A stretch of DNA of 64,000 nucleotides from Chloroflexota bacterium (GTDB lineage: Bacteria > Chloroflexota > Dehalococcoidia > DSTF01 > RBG-16-68-14): positions 55,087 through 119,086 of the forward strand of contig JAJCYW010000001.1 in the NCBI GenBank assembly GCA_029262675.1. The letters run 5' to 3'. How positions within the stretch are numbered: the first letter of the stretch is position 1; every line of letters starts with the position of its first letter. This document shows, in pieces, positions 1 through 8,957 of this stretch. The position numbers and the translations under genes are program-made. The notes beneath the pieces were generated by a model. That model did no database searches. It was given only the letters and a program-made list of their open reading frames with translations, and had not been told where the DNA came from.

Positions 1-1
1 G

Positions 2-457
2 GGCAGCACGTTCATCATCGAATTGCCAATCGTCGACGGCACGTCTCGTCCGGCGGCGCCGGAAATTGAAGATGAGACCGCCGTCGCCGCGCGGTCGATC
101 CTCGTCGTCGACGACGAGGCGAACATCCAGCGCCTGCTCGGCAGCCTGCTGGAGAGCGACGGCCACCACGTTGATACCGCCCAGAACGGCCGCGAGGCGC
201 TGGAGCGCATCGCCGAGCGCGAATACGACGTGGTCATCACGGACATCAAGATGCCGGACATGGACGGTCGCGACCTCTTCGCACAGTTACAGAAAGACAA
301 CCCAGCGCTGGCCGAGCGCACCGTGTTCATCACCGGCGATACCGTAAGCCCGGACACGCGCAGCTTCCTGGACGACGTCAAGAACCCCGTGCTGGCCAAG
401 CCCTTCCGCATCCGCGAGGTGCGCGAGACCATCGGCGCGATCCTGGCGGAGACGTAA
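2..457 (+). CDS. Hybrid sensor histidine kinase, C-terminal part (end of ATPase domain plus receiver domain)
   Basis: The frame is open from the first bases of the window, so the gene begins outside it. The first nine visible residues (GSTFIIELP) look like the last strand of a histidine-kinase HATPase domain. A linker and a complete receiver domain follow. The receiver shows the acidic pair in VVDDE, the phospho-acceptor Asp in VITDIKMP, the Thr of the FITGD strand and the conserved Lys in LAKPF. Its role would be signal transduction ending on a C-terminal receiver. A TTG at 23 could serve as a start for a free-standing receiver, but the kinase-like residues in front make a fusion more likely. 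The input domain and cognate output are not visible. Confidence 0.8.
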   Translation, partial: GSTFIIELPIVDGTSRPAAPEIEDETAVAARSILVVDDEANIQRLLGSLLESDGHHVDTAQNGREALERIAEREYDVVITDIKMPDMDGRDLFAQLQKDNPALAERTVFITGDTVSPDTRSFLDDVKNPVLAKPFRIREVRETIGAILAET

Positions 458-475
458 CACACTGTGACGCAGGCC

Positions 476-536
476 GCTGTTTGCGAGGGGCCGTGCCCCC
501 GCGCAAACAGCAAGGCATCACGCTGTGCGTGATGCC
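476..536. terminator. Two tandem hairpins after the hybrid kinase
   Basis: A stem pairs 476-490 with 496-511 (one mismatch). A second, perfect 9-bp stem pairs 514-522 with 528-536. There is no T-run, so this is a putative terminator only. The second hairpin ends just before the -10 box of the next gene and could also act as an operator. Confidence 0.45.
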
Positions 537-539
537 CGG

Positions 540-545
540 TATGAT
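540..545 (+). promoter_or_regulatory. -10 box TATGAT, probably giving a leaderless mRNA
   Basis: TATGAT ends 8 bases before the ATG at 554. Transcription starting about 7 bases after the -10 would begin at or next to the start codon. No Shine-Dalgarno sequence is present. Confidence 0.5.
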
Positions 546-553
546 GTTAAACC

Positions 554-1831
554 ATGGCCACCCGGTTTAACTACGCCCTACCCCTCACCCGGCACCTTGT
601 CAGGTCTGCGGCTCGCCGCCTTCGTCCGGGCGGACTGGCGGCGACGCTGCCGCAACCGGACGGCGATAACCCCTTCGTCATCGTCACCGGCACCGGGCGA
701 TCGGGAACCAGCGCCGTCGCGCGCGTGCTCCACGAGTCGGGGCTGAGCCTGGGCGAGACGTTCGACCCGCCGTCCGAGCAGAACCGCACCGGATTTTACG
801 AGGACACGGAGATGCGGGCCGTGAACTTCGCGATCGTCTCGGCGCTGGGCCTGTCGGATATCAGACGCGCCGCCCGCTGGCCGTGGCGCTCCGCGACGGT
901 GGCCGTGGCCGAGCCGTACGCAGAACGAATGCAGGCGCTGGCGACTTCGGGGGTGCGGGGCTGGAAGGACCCGATGTTCTGCGTCACGTTAGAAGCCTGG
1001 CTGCCCCACCTGCCGCAGCGCCCGCAGGTGGTGGTCTGCCTGCGCAGCTCGGAGGCGTTCCTCCACTCCGTCACGCAGATCTACGGCCTCGTGGAGCGCG
1101 CGTACGTGGAACGGCTCTGGGAGCGGGAACTGCGGAGGCTGTTGGAGGTGATCGACGACTACGGCCTGGACGCCACCTGCATTGAGTACGACGAGTTGGT
1201 ACTGTCGCCGGAGGCCGCCGTCGAGCGGCTTGGCGCGTTCGTCGGGCGGCCGCTGGACGCCTCGTACATCGATGCCGAGCTCCGGCACCACGCCTACGCC
1301 GTGCCGGAACGGCACGCCGCGATTTACGAGCGGGTGCGGCGCCTCGGCGGCGCAGCGGCGCGGCCCCCGTCCCGAGCGACCCGGCCATCCCAGACCGAGA
1401 TAGACGAGTACCTTCTCCGAGTTCGCGAGCTGGACCAGCGCGTCGCCGCCGCGTTCTCGGCGTGGGCCGCGGCGACGGGTGCGCCGGGCCTAAGCGAACA
1501 AGACATAGCGGGGACCGAGGAACCGTCAGCCGCCTACGTCGCGGCGACGGGCGAGGTGCAGACGACGCTCGGCGCGCTGCCGGCGCCGGCGGGGTTCGCC
1601 GCCTACCACGAGGCCGTCCGCAGCGAGGTCAACAACCACCGCCTCGTCGCGCAGGTCACGCTCCAGGCGGCGCAGGGCGGCCGCCCGCCCATCGACGTCA
1701 GGCGCGCGTTCGAAGCGTGCCTCGCTCCGCCCGCCAGAGCCGCGGCGGAAGCATCGCGGAGCGCGGCCTATGAGCGGGCGTTGCGGGAGACCGGCTACGA
1801 AGAACCTCGGGCACGCGCGCCCGGAGTCTAG
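554..1831 (+). CDS. Sulfotransferase-family P-loop protein
   Basis: The protein has 425 residues. Near the N-terminus, after a hydrophobic strand, is the phosphosulfate-binding loop TGTGRSGTS (residues 45-53). Around residue 163 the strand VVVCLRSSEAF resembles the 3'-phosphate-binding motif of PAPS-dependent sulfotransferases. The family transfers sulfate from PAPS to hydroxyl or amino groups of sugars, lipids or peptides; the acceptor here is unknown. The C-terminal 130 residues are charged and not recognised. The ATG lies 8 bases after a TATGAT box. The stop overlaps the stop of the convergent O-antigen ligase gene in a shared CTAG. The neighbouring cell-surface polysaccharide gene makes a surface-glycan substrate plausible. 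Confidence 0.75.
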   Translation: MATRFNYALPLTRHLVRSAARRLRPGGLAATLPQPDGDNPFVIVTGTGRSGTSAVARVLHESGLSLGETFDPPSEQNRTGFYEDTEMRAVNFAIVSALGLSDIRRAARWPWRSATVAVAEPYAERMQALATSGVRGWKDPMFCVTLEAWLPHLPQRPQVVVCLRSSEAFLHSVTQIYGLVERAYVERLWERELRRLLEVIDDYGLDATCIEYDELVLSPEAAVERLGAFVGRPLDASYIDAELRHHAYAVPERHAAIYERVRRLGGAAARPPSRATRPSQTEIDEYLLRVRELDQRVAAAFSAWAAATGAPGLSEQDIAGTEEPSAAYVAATGEVQTTLGALPAPAGFAAYHEAVRSEVNNHRLVAQVTLQAAQGGRPPIDVRRAFEACLAPPARAAAEASRSAAYERALRETGYEEPRARAPGV

Positions 1832-4431
1832 CGTGCCGCGGCCGCGTCCCAGCGCGCCAGCGCGGCGGTGGCGCGGGTGTAGCGGCCGGGGACGGCGTCC
1901 TGCCACTCGCCTGGGACGAGCAGCGATACGGGTGAACCGCGGTAGAACTTGAAGCGGTAGTAGAGGATGCCGGTCAGGTGAAACTGCACTTGGCTGGCCA
2001 CGCCACGCACCTCGGTACGCAGCGCCTCCACCACCTCCGGCGGTACGTCGCCGGGCGGATAGGAGTCGCCCAACAGCACCAACGCCTCCACCTCGCCCAA
2101 CTGGCCGGCGCGCAGCCACTCCTCCCGGGCGCGCTCCTGGTCGCCCTGCGCCGCGTAGTAGCGGCCCAGCGCCGTGCGCGCCATGCCGAAGTCCGGCTGC
2201 CGGGAGAGCACGTAGTCGAGCTGGTCGAACGCCAGATCCAGCGCACCGTCCCGTAGCAGCGTCTCTGCCAGCACCACGCGGTCGTTCGCCACGTCGCGCG
2301 CGGCGATGCGTTCCACGCAGCCCGCCAGCGCCTCCGCGCGGTCGATGGGGCCGGCCGGCACCGGCTGCGCCGAGAGCCAGAGCAGCGAACATTGGTTGAG
2401 CACGATCGCCGACTGACCAATGATGCTCGCGAAACTGGAGAGGCGGAACGCGCTCTGGCTCCAGAACTCCGAATCGGCGAGGCCGAGGTCGAGAAAGAGT
2501 GCCGTCGCATAGGCCCCGGCAGCTTCGTCGCCCCAGCCCGTCCTCTCCAGCGCCGTCGCCGCCGCGAGCACGACCGCCGGGTCGCCGTTGGCAAACTCCA
2601 GCGCCGATAGCGCCGCCTCCCGCGTGCCGGCAGCGTCCTCCGCGTCCGCCAGCAGGAGCGATAAGTTCGCGTAGCCGATAGCGCTGCGCGGCTCCAGCTC
2701 GACGCCGCGTTCCAACTGCGAGATGCCGTCCGCCAGCATCGACGTGTCGCCCGTCACAGCGTAAGCCTGGCCGTAGACGGCGCCGAGCTGGAGCCGGTAG
2801 ATCGCAAACTCGGGGTCGAGATCGACCGCGCGCTGGGCCTGCTCCAAAGCCTCAGGCCACTGGCGATGGTTGGCCAGCACCAGACCGTCGTCGTAGTAGT
2901 AGTGTCCGAGGTCGATGCGGCCCCAGGCGATCAGGAGACCCGCAAGCGTCACCGGGATCACGACGCGGGCGGCGATCTGACTGGCGCGGCCGGCGCGCAA
3001 CCAGCCCTCCGCGGCGAAGGGCGGGCCGGCGATCGCTCGCTGGTCCGGCGGTACGCGCTCGCGCACCGCCAGCACGGCGATCGCGACGACGGCCGCCAGC
3101 GCGACGAGCGGGCCCTTGAAGCCGTTGGGCGCTTCCATCAGGCTGAAGACGCTGAAGGCCACCAGCGACCCGGCGCAGGCTGCCATGGTCAGACGGGCGT
3201 CGGCGCGCGTGTCCCGCAGCCCCCGCACGATCAGCCAGCCCAGCGCACCGATCAGGAGCGCCATCACCAGCGCGCCGGGCACCCCCATATCGACGGCGGT
3301 CTGGAGAAAACCATTGTGCGTGTGAAAGGCGTGGTTGGGGAACTTCCCGCTGTACTCCGGGTAGAGCAGCGCGAACACACTGGGACCCGTGCCCAGCAGA
3401 GGGTTATCGGTCAGCATCTCCGCGCCGGCGCCCATCACGTCGAGCCGCGGCGAGCCGGACTCGCGGAAGAGCCAGAGCGGACGAGCTTGCACAGACTGCA
3501 TCACGAACGCGCCAGCAACTAGCAGCAGCGCCGCGCCGAAGCCGGCCGCGCCCAGGACTAGCCGTCTTTGCGGCGTCGTCGGGCGAAGCGTTGCGACGAG
3601 CCTGCGGCCGGCAGGCAGAACGTACAGCAGCACGGCGACCGTCGTCGCGGAGCCGGCGGCCGCGCCCAGCCAGCCGGAACGCGCCAGCGTGAAAAACATC
3701 GCGGCCGCCACGACGAGCGCCGCCAGCCCGAAGAGGACCCGGACGGGCCAGATCATCGTGCGCAGCGTGCCGACCAGGAAGAACGGCAGCGCCATCGCTA
3801 GAATCCCACCGAGCAGGTTGGGGTGGTCGCCCACGTCGTGGACCTTAGGCACCGTCGGCGGTACCAGGTCGCCGAAGGCACGGCCGCCGCGCACGGACTC
3901 GCTCAGTCGCAGCCAATCGACGTAGTCGCCGCCGACGACCCAAAGCGCGTAGACCGACGCCGCCAGCGCGGCCAGCAACAGCATCCACTCCACCTGCCAG
4001 CGCCGAAAGATGCGGTGGTCGGAGAGCACGTAGAACACGCCTACCGCCATCAGCACCGTTAGCGTCGCTTCCAGGCTGACGCGCCACTGGAACGACGTGG
4101 CCGTCGTCAAGACGTAGACCGCCAGAACAGCTACGACCGGCACGTCCAGCACTGTTCCGCCCGGCAGTCGCCGCCCGGCGACGAGCGAAGCCAGGTAGGG
4201 GACGAAGACAAGACCCGTGACGGCGTGCAGCAGAATCGTCGCACGGAAGGCCTCTATCTCCAGGAACGGGAGGCGGGTGATCAAGTAGAAGCCGAGCCAC
4301 GACGCGCCCAGCGCGACCATCGCGATGCGGGCCGCCCAGCCCACATCGTCAGCCGACACCCCGAGCCTGGAGGTCAACAGTGGACGCCCGCTGCGGACGG
4401 GCTTCATCCAGGGGCCCGGTGGTTCTGCCAT
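1828..4431 (-). CDS. O-antigen ligase/polymerase-like membrane protein with C-terminal TPR repeats
   Basis: The protein has 867 residues. Roughly residues 30-490 form ten or more hydrophobic segments. A periplasmic loop near residues 350-370 carries the His-rich stretch HTHNGFLQ typical of the Wzy_C/WaaL family. From about residue 505 the protein becomes soluble and helical, with TPR-like units (for example EQAQRAVDLDPEFAIY and LGRYYAAQGDQERARE). Family members polymerise or ligate glycan repeats, or transfer glycans to proteins, at the outer face of the cytoplasmic membrane. The ligase-TPR fusion is common in bacteria that lack classical LPS. The substrate is unknown. It is convergent with the sulfotransferase gene. 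Confidence 0.8.
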   Translation of the reverse strand: MAEPPGPWMKPVRSGRPLLTSRLGVSADDVGWAARIAMVALGASWLGFYLITRLPFLEIEAFRATILLHAVTGLVFVPYLASLVAGRRLPGGTVLDVPVVAVLAVYVLTTATSFQWRVSLEATLTVLMAVGVFYVLSDHRIFRRWQVEWMLLLAALAASVYALWVVGGDYVDWLRLSESVRGGRAFGDLVPPTVPKVHDVGDHPNLLGGILAMALPFFLVGTLRTMIWPVRVLFGLAALVVAAAMFFTLARSGWLGAAAGSATTVAVLLYVLPAGRRLVATLRPTTPQRRLVLGAAGFGAALLLVAGAFVMQSVQARPLWLFRESGSPRLDVMGAGAEMLTDNPLLGTGPSVFALLYPEYSGKFPNHAFHTHNGFLQTAVDMGVPGALVMALLIGALGWLIVRGLRDTRADARLTMAACAGSLVAFSVFSLMEAPNGFKGPLVALAAVVAIAVLAVRERVPPDQRAIAGPPFAAEGWLRAGRASQIAARVVIPVTLAGLLIAWGRIDLGHYYYDDGLVLANHRQWPEALEQAQRAVDLDPEFAIYRLQLGAVYGQAYAVTGDTSMLADGISQLERGVELEPRSAIGYANLSLLLADAEDAAGTREAALSALEFANGDPAVVLAAATALERTGWGDEAAGAYATALFLDLGLADSEFWSQSAFRLSSFASIIGQSAIVLNQCSLLWLSAQPVPAGPIDRAEALAGCVERIAARDVANDRVVLAETLLRDGALDLAFDQLDYVLSRQPDFGMARTALGRYYAAQGDQERAREEWLRAGQLGEVEALVLLGDSYPPGDVPPEVVEALRTEVRGVASQVQFHLTGILYYRFKFYRGSPVSLLVPGEWQDAVPGRYTRATAALARWDAAAAR

Positions 4432-4696
4432 GCGGCTCCGCGCGCTTTCGTTTCGTCTGTCTGGCCGGTCGCCCGGCCGGTCTGATGTATCCGAGGTCTA
4501 CGGTAGCTGCGCCGCGCGGCGTCCGTCAATTCCAGATCGGGCGTTACTAGATCGCGCCACACCTAATTCTCGATGCGCCACAGCCATGGCTGTGGCAGCC
4601 CGCGGGAAATCAAAGTTCGCCACACCTATACGGCGCGGCCGGCTAAGCACATGACTGTCCCCTCGCCCTGCCTCCACCGTTGCCGCTATCATAGAT
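4432..4696. other. Divergent intergenic region with a 20-bp palindrome and direct repeats
   Basis: A perfect palindrome without spacer lies at 4577-4596. It sits between two direct copies of the 11-mer CGCCACACCTA (4555-4565 and 4618-4628). A further short hairpin pairs 4463-4468 with 4473-4478. The region separates the O-antigen ligase gene (minus) from the HAD gene (plus). A TATCAT box (4687-4692) sits directly before the HAD start. No gene is visible here. Confidence 0.6.
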
Positions 4697-5401
4697 ATGC
4701 CACCCATGGACAAACTAAAGGCCGTCATCTACGACGCGGGCCACACACTGCTCGAGCCGCGGCTGAAGGCGCCCGACATCTGGGATTTCCTGGGCACCCG
4801 CCTCGGCATCGCCTTCGACCGCACGCGCGCCATGCCCAACGTCGGCGTCTACTTCTATCGCAACGTGATGGGCAGCTACGACTCGGACGCCCGCGCCCGC
4901 GGCTTCTGGAACTCGTACTACATCAAGGCGATGACCGAGGCCGGTGTCGACGAGGCGGGAGAGCGGCTGAAAGACGCCGTGAACGCCCTCTACGACTGGT
5001 ACCAGCAGCCCGCGCAGTGGCGGATGTTCCCGGAAGTGCCGGAGATGCTGCGCGCCGTGCGGGAGCGCGGCCTGCGCCAGGGTATTATCTCTGACTGGGG
5101 CACCGACCTTATCCCCCTGCTCCACGCTCACGACATCAGCGATCATTTGGAATTTGTTGTGGCTTCGGCGACCGTGGGAACGGCGAAGCCGCATCCCGAC
5201 ATCTTCCACAATGCCCTGGCGCGCGCAGGCCTCCAGCCGGATGAGGCGATCTACATCGGCGACTCCTACATCTCCGACGTACTTGGCGCGCGCGCCGTCG
5301 GCATCCGCGCCGTGCTGATCGACCGCGAGCGGCGCGCGCCTGAGGTCGATTGCCCCGTCGTAACGTCGCTGCTCGACGTGCTGCAACTGCTCGAGCCGTA
5401 G
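4697..5401 (+). CDS. HAD-superfamily hydrolase
   Basis: The protein has 234 residues. Motif I is YDAGHT with nucleophile Asp13; the usual second Asp is Gly, as in the REG-2/HDHD3-like branch. Motif II is the Ser in GIISDWG, motif III the Lys in GTAKPHPD, and motif IV the GDSYISD stretch. The protein is therefore probably a phosphatase or dehalogenase-type hydrolase of unknown substrate. Starts at 4697 or 4706 are both possible. A TATCAT or TAGATA box ends only a few bases upstream, so the message may be leaderless or nearly so. The histidine phosphatase gene begins 1 base after the stop, suggesting an operon. Confidence 0.82.
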   Translation: MPPMDKLKAVIYDAGHTLLEPRLKAPDIWDFLGTRLGIAFDRTRAMPNVGVYFYRNVMGSYDSDARARGFWNSYYIKAMTEAGVDEAGERLKDAVNALYDWYQQPAQWRMFPEVPEMLRAVRERGLRQGIISDWGTDLIPLLHAHDISDHLEFVVASATVGTAKPHPDIFHNALARAGLQPDEAIYIGDSYISDVLGARAVGIRAVLIDRERRAPEVDCPVVTSLLDVLQLLEP

Positions 5402-5402
5402 C

Positions 5403-5963
5403 GTGCGGCTCTACCTGGTCCGTCACGCCGCAGTCGCCGTGGACCCGGCGCGCCCTGGCCCCGAATGGCACCTCTCCGCCGACGGCCGGGCCGCCGCCGA
5501 CGCATTGGCGACGCAACACCCCTGGGCGGACGTCGGCGTGGCTTACTCTAGCAACGAACCGAAAGCCATCGCGACGGCCCAGCGAATCGTCGCGCCGCAC
5601 GGCCTGCCGCTGCGCATCGACCGCGAGCTGCGGGAGGTGGAGGGCCGGCGCTGGGTAGAAGGCGGCGCGGCCCGGTACGAAGAGTTCGTGCGCGGCTACC
5701 TGGCCGGCGACGAACCGGACGGCTGGGAGGAACTCGGCACCGTCCGCGAGCGCGTCACGGCTGCTGTCGACGCTGCGCTGGCACGCCACGCCGGCGACGA
5801 TGTCGCCGTCGTCTCGCACGGACTGGCGCTTACGGCGTACGTCAGCGGCTTGCTCGGCCTAAACGCTGCCGCCGCGTTCGAGATGTGGTCCGCAATCCGT
5901 TTCCCCGACGTTGCGATCGTGGACCCGGCCACGCAGACGCTGGAGCGACCGTTCGGGGGTTAG
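5403..5963 (+). CDS. Histidine phosphatase family protein (phosphoglycerate mutase-like)
   Basis: The protein has 186 residues and starts at GTG immediately after the HAD stop. The N-terminal YLVRHA motif carries the catalytic His8. A second catalytic His lies in VVSHGLAL, and LREVEGRRW supplies the acidic residue. The family contains small-molecule phosphatases (cobalamin or adenosylcobinamide phosphate, phosphoserine) and mutases; the substrate cannot be told here. Pairing with a HAD hydrolase suggests both act on phosphorylated metabolites. Confidence 0.85.
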   Translation: MRLYLVRHAAVAVDPARPGPEWHLSADGRAAADALATQHPWADVGVAYSSNEPKAIATAQRIVAPHGLPLRIDRELREVEGRRWVEGGAARYEEFVRGYLAGDEPDGWEELGTVRERVTAAVDAALARHAGDDVAVVSHGLALTAYVSGLLGLNAAAAFEMWSAIRFPDVAIVDPATQTLERPFGG

Positions 5964-5970
5964 CGTTCAG

Positions 5971-6585
5971 CTACTGCTCCATCAACTCTTCGACGATCTC
6001 GATGCGGAACGCGAAGCCCATGCGGCCTCCAGGCCACTCAGCGTTGATCCGCAGCACCCACTCACCGGGCGCTAATGCACCCAGATCCAGCTCCTGTTCC
6101 GCCGCTGCCTGCATATCGAGCGCAACCGTAGGGTTCGCGGAGAGATCGTCGATGGAAATATGAATTCCGGTGGCGGTCTGCGTTATCTTGTCGACCGGCA
6201 GCGGCCTAGCGATCCCGACTGCGGATATCGGGGGTTCCGTAAACGCCAGCACTGGTCGAGCACCAGCCGGGAGCATCAATACAGATGTTGGCAACGGAAT
6301 GGTCTCGAAGGGATGAGCGATGACAACACAGCCGACTGCGTTCCAATTAGTCGAGATGCGCCGGCCGTCATCCTGCTGGCCGTCATATCGTAGCGATAAA
6401 GCGGGCCAGTTTTGAGCGCATAGTTCAATGCCTGATGGCTTCCCGCTCGTCGGCGTCGCCTCCGGAGTCAGCGCCGGCGTAGTCGATGCGGGCGTATCGC
6501 CGCCGTCTCCGCACGCCAACAGCGCGAGTGCGAAAACGATGCCGAGTACCGGGCCAAGTACCGGAATAATTGCATGTCGCCACAT
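5971..6585 (-). CDS. Putative lipoprotein of unknown function
   Basis: The protein has 204 residues. It begins with a hydrophobic signal segment ending in the lipobox LLAC (Cys25), followed by a Thr/Pro-rich linker, so it should be a membrane-anchored lipoprotein on the outer face. The remainder looks like a small beta-rich domain that I cannot assign. The stretch AGGAGACG just upstream of the ATG is the ribosome binding site. It is convergent with the histidine phosphatase gene (7 bases between stops). Confidence 0.7.
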   Translation of the reverse strand: MWRHAIIPVLGPVLGIVFALALLACGDGGDTPASTTPALTPEATPTSGKPSGIELCAQNWPALSLRYDGQQDDGRRISTNWNAVGCVVIAHPFETIPLPTSVLMLPAGARPVLAFTEPPISAVGIARPLPVDKITQTATGIHISIDDLSANPTVALDMQAAAEQELDLGALAPGEWVLRINAEWPGGRMGFAFRIEIVEELMEQ

Positions 6586-6633
6586 GATTTCGTCTCCTAC
6601 TAATGCGGTTGCCTAACCCAACTCCAGAAGCCT

Positions 6634-6969
6634 TTAGCCGAGACTAAGCGGCTTGTGGAAACAGGTGCGTTCGCCAGTGTGGCAGGCGGGGCCAACGGGG
6701 TGCACGCGCACGACAAGCGCATCGACGTCGCAGTCGGCGGCCAGGCTCTCGACGTGGAGGACGTTGCCGGACGTGTCGCCCTTGCGCATCAGCTTCCCTT
6801 CCGCACGACTGAAGCGCCAGACCTGCTTCGTTTCCTGTGTCTTCTCGACGGCCTGCTGGTCCATGTAGAAGAGCGTCAGCACTTCGCCGCTATCGGCGTC
6901 CTGGATGATGGCGGGGATCAGGCCGCCGCCCTTCGAGAAGTCGAGGTCTACAGTTCCGTTGTCTGCCAT
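6634..6969 (-). CDS. hisI: Phosphoribosyl-AMP cyclohydrolase
   Basis: The protein has 111 residues, the usual size of a stand-alone HisI. The core GLIPAIIQDADSGEVL, the YMDQQAVEKT helix and the metal-binding Cys residues in DCDVDAL and GPACHTGERTCF are all present. The enzyme opens the adenine ring of phosphoribosyl-AMP, the third step of histidine synthesis. It is the last gene of a minus-strand cluster with hisH, hisA and hisF, 5 bases after the thioesterase gene. No HisE domain is fused. Confidence 0.93.
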   Translation of the reverse strand: MADNGTVDLDFSKGGGLIPAIIQDADSGEVLTLFYMDQQAVEKTQETKQVWRFSRAEGKLMRKGDTSGNVLHVESLAADCDVDALVVRVHPVGPACHTGERTCFHKPLSLG

Positions 6970-6974
6970 GCCAA

Positions 6975-7409
6975 CTACCCTTCCTTGCTACGCGTGCCGC
7001 CGGGACGCGATACGATACGCCATGTAGATGTGCCTGTGGCGACGAGTGTCCCATCTTCCGTGCTGAGCGTCCCCTCGGTGAAGGAGATCGAACGCCCGGC
7101 ATGTACCACCCGCCCCTTGCCGATAAGCTTGCCCGCTTTCGCCGGCTGGATATAGCTGACCTTGATTTCGAGCGTCAGCGGGGTCTTGGTCTCTTCGACC
7201 ATCGACCTCGCCGCCTCGCCCATCGCAAAGTCGAGCATCACTGCCAGAAAGCCGCCCTGAACGACGCCTCCAGGGTTGTAGAACTCCTCCCGCGCCTGGA
7301 ACTCGACACGGCTGTGGCCGGGCTCTGCCTCGAACTGCTGCATCCCGAGCAACCTGCCCGCCGGAGCGTCCGCCGCCGGGGAGGCCACCGTGTTTCCAGT
7401 TTCACTCAT
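6975..7409 (-). CDS. PaaI-type hot-dog thioesterase
   Basis: The protein has 144 residues. The hot-dog helix signature [18 protein letters not shown] is present, followed by the beta strands [15 protein letters not shown] and [15 protein letters not shown]. Family members hydrolyse acyl-CoA thioesters in the cytoplasm. Its start overlaps the end of hisF by 4 bases, so it is translationally coupled within the histidine cluster, although no role in histidine synthesis is known. The substrate is unknown. Confidence 0.82.
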   Translation of the reverse strand: MSETGNTVASPAADAPAGRLLGMQQFEAEPGHSRVEFQAREEFYNPGGVVQGGFLAVMLDFAMGEAARSMVEETKTPLTLEIKVSYIQPAKAGKLIGKGRVVHAGRSISFTEGTLSTEDGTLVATGTSTWRIVSRPGGTRSKEG

Positions 7410-8185
7410 GTCACTCGCCCGTCATAGTCCATCCGCATGGGGAGGCCGACCGCGGCCAGCTCCTGTTTCGTCGCGCGGATGCTGTAGGTGCCGAAGTGGA
7501 AGATGCTGGCCGCCAGCGCGGCGTCAGCCTTGCCCTCCGTGAGAGCGGCGACCATGTGGGCGGGCTCGCCGCAGCCGCCCGACGCGATCACGGGCACCGC
7601 CACCGCCTCCGAGACGGCGCGCGTGAGCGGCAGGTCGTAGCCGGTCAAGTGGCCGTCGGTGTCCATCGACGTCAGCAGCAACTCGCCCGCGCCGAGTTCA
7701 ACGATGCGCTGCGCCCACTCGACGGCGTCGAGACCCGTGGGCCGGCGACCGCCGTGCGTGTAGACCTCCCAGCCATCGTTGCCCTTTGCCTTGGCATCAA
7801 TAGCGACGACGATGTTCTGGCTGCCGAAGCGCTGCGCGCAGGCGGAAACGACTTCTGGCTCAGCGACCGCCGTGCTATTCAGCGAGACCTTGTCCGCGCC
7901 CAACTCCAGCAGCAGCCGGACGTCCTCCGGGCTGCGCACGCCGCCGCCGACGGTGAACGGAATGAAGACCTGGTCCGCCACGTGCGCGACCATGTCGTAG
8001 ACCGTCTTGCGATCGTCGGACGATGCCGTGATGTCGAGGAAGACCAGCTCGTCGGCGCCCTGCTCTTCGTAGATGCTGGCAAGCTCCACGGGGTCGCCGG
8101 CGTCGCGCAACTCGACGAACGAGATACCCTTCACCACGCGGCCGCCCTCGACGTCGAAGCAGGGGATCACACGTTTCGTCAGCAT
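7406..8185 (-). CDS. hisF: Imidazole glycerol phosphate synthase, cyclase subunit
   Basis: The protein has 259 residues, matching HisF. The N-terminal [16 protein letters not shown] carries catalytic Asp11, and the second catalytic Asp lies in VVAIDAK. The phosphate-binding strands TVGGGVRS and VIASGGCG are intact. With HisH it converts PRFAR plus ammonia to imidazole glycerol phosphate and AICAR. It lies 12 bases after hisA in the same operon. Confidence 0.95.
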   Translation of the reverse strand: MLTKRVIPCFDVEGGRVVKGISFVELRDAGDPVELASIYEEQGADELVFLDITASSDDRKTVYDMVAHVADQVFIPFTVGGGVRSPEDVRLLLELGADKVSLNSTAVAEPEVVSACAQRFGSQNIVVAIDAKAKGNDGWEVYTHGGRRPTGLDAVEWAQRIVELGAGELLLTSMDTDGHLTGYDLPLTRAVSEAVAVPVIASGGCGEPAHMVAALTEGKADAALAASIFHFGTYSIRATKQELAAVGLPMRMDYDGRVT

Positions 8186-8197
8186 CGTATCAGCATC

Positions 8198-8926
8198 CTA
8201 GCGCAGCGCGGCCAACGCGTCGGGCAGCGACAGGCGGCCGTCGTAGAGCGCCATTCCGACGATGGCTGCCTCGGCGCCGAGCTCCGCCAGCCGCACCAGG
8301 TGCGCCGCCTCCGCAACGCCGCCCGCGGCGATCACGGGGGCGTCCGTGGCGGCCACCATCTCCGCGATCGCGTCGTAGTTCGGCGACGTGAGCGCGCCGT
8401 CGCGAGCGATGTCGGTATAGACGAAGCGCCGCACGCCGAGTTCGGAGAGCTCCTGCAGGAGATCGGTGGCGCGCTGACTCGTGCTCTGCCGCCAGCCCTC
8501 GATGGCAACGAGGCCGTCGCGGGCGTCGATCGACACGACGATGCGCTCGCCGTGGCGGCGACAGGCCTCGGCGGCGAGCTCCGGATCGCGCGCGGCGGCG
8601 GTGCCGAGCACGACGCGGTCGGCGCCGGAGGCGAGCCAGGCATCGATTGCCTCCAGGTCACGTACGCCGCCTGCCACCTGTACCGGGAGATCGGCGGCGG
8701 CCCCGCCTACTGCCTCAATAATGTCGCGGACAATGGAATCGTTCACCGGCCGCCCTTCGCGCGCGCCGTCGAGGTCGACGACGTGCAGCCGCGTGGCGCC
8801 GAGCTTCGCCCAGCGTGTGGCCATCGCGACCGGTTCGTCGGAGAAGACGGTCTCGCGGCCGTAGTCGCCCTGCGTCAGGCGGACGCAGCGGCCGCCGCGC
8901 AGGTCAACTACGGGGATTACTTCCAC
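8198..8926 (-). CDS. hisA: ProFAR isomerase
   Basis: The protein has 242 residues from a GTG start at 8926, chosen because the conserved N-terminus (EVIPVVDLRGGRCVRL) begins there; the frame is open further upstream but non-homologous. Catalytic Asp residues are in VVDLRGG and VVSIDARDG. The (beta-alpha)8 barrel phosphate loops VAGGVRD and AAGGV are visible. It isomerises ProFAR to PRFAR between HisI and HisHF. The 2TM-protein gene lies upstream. Confidence 0.95.
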   Translation of the reverse strand: MEVIPVVDLRGGRCVRLTQGDYGRETVFSDEPVAMATRWAKLGATRLHVVDLDGAREGRPVNDSIVRDIIEAVGGAAADLPVQVAGGVRDLEAIDAWLASGADRVVLGTAAARDPELAAEACRRHGERIVVSIDARDGLVAIEGWRQSTSQRATDLLQELSELGVRRFVYTDIARDGALTSPNYDAIAEMVAATDAPVIAAGGVAEAAHLVRLAELGAEAAIVGMALYDGRLSLPDALAALR

Positions 8927-8957
8927 GTAGCGCCGGCTTTGTTGAATTCTGGCGTCA

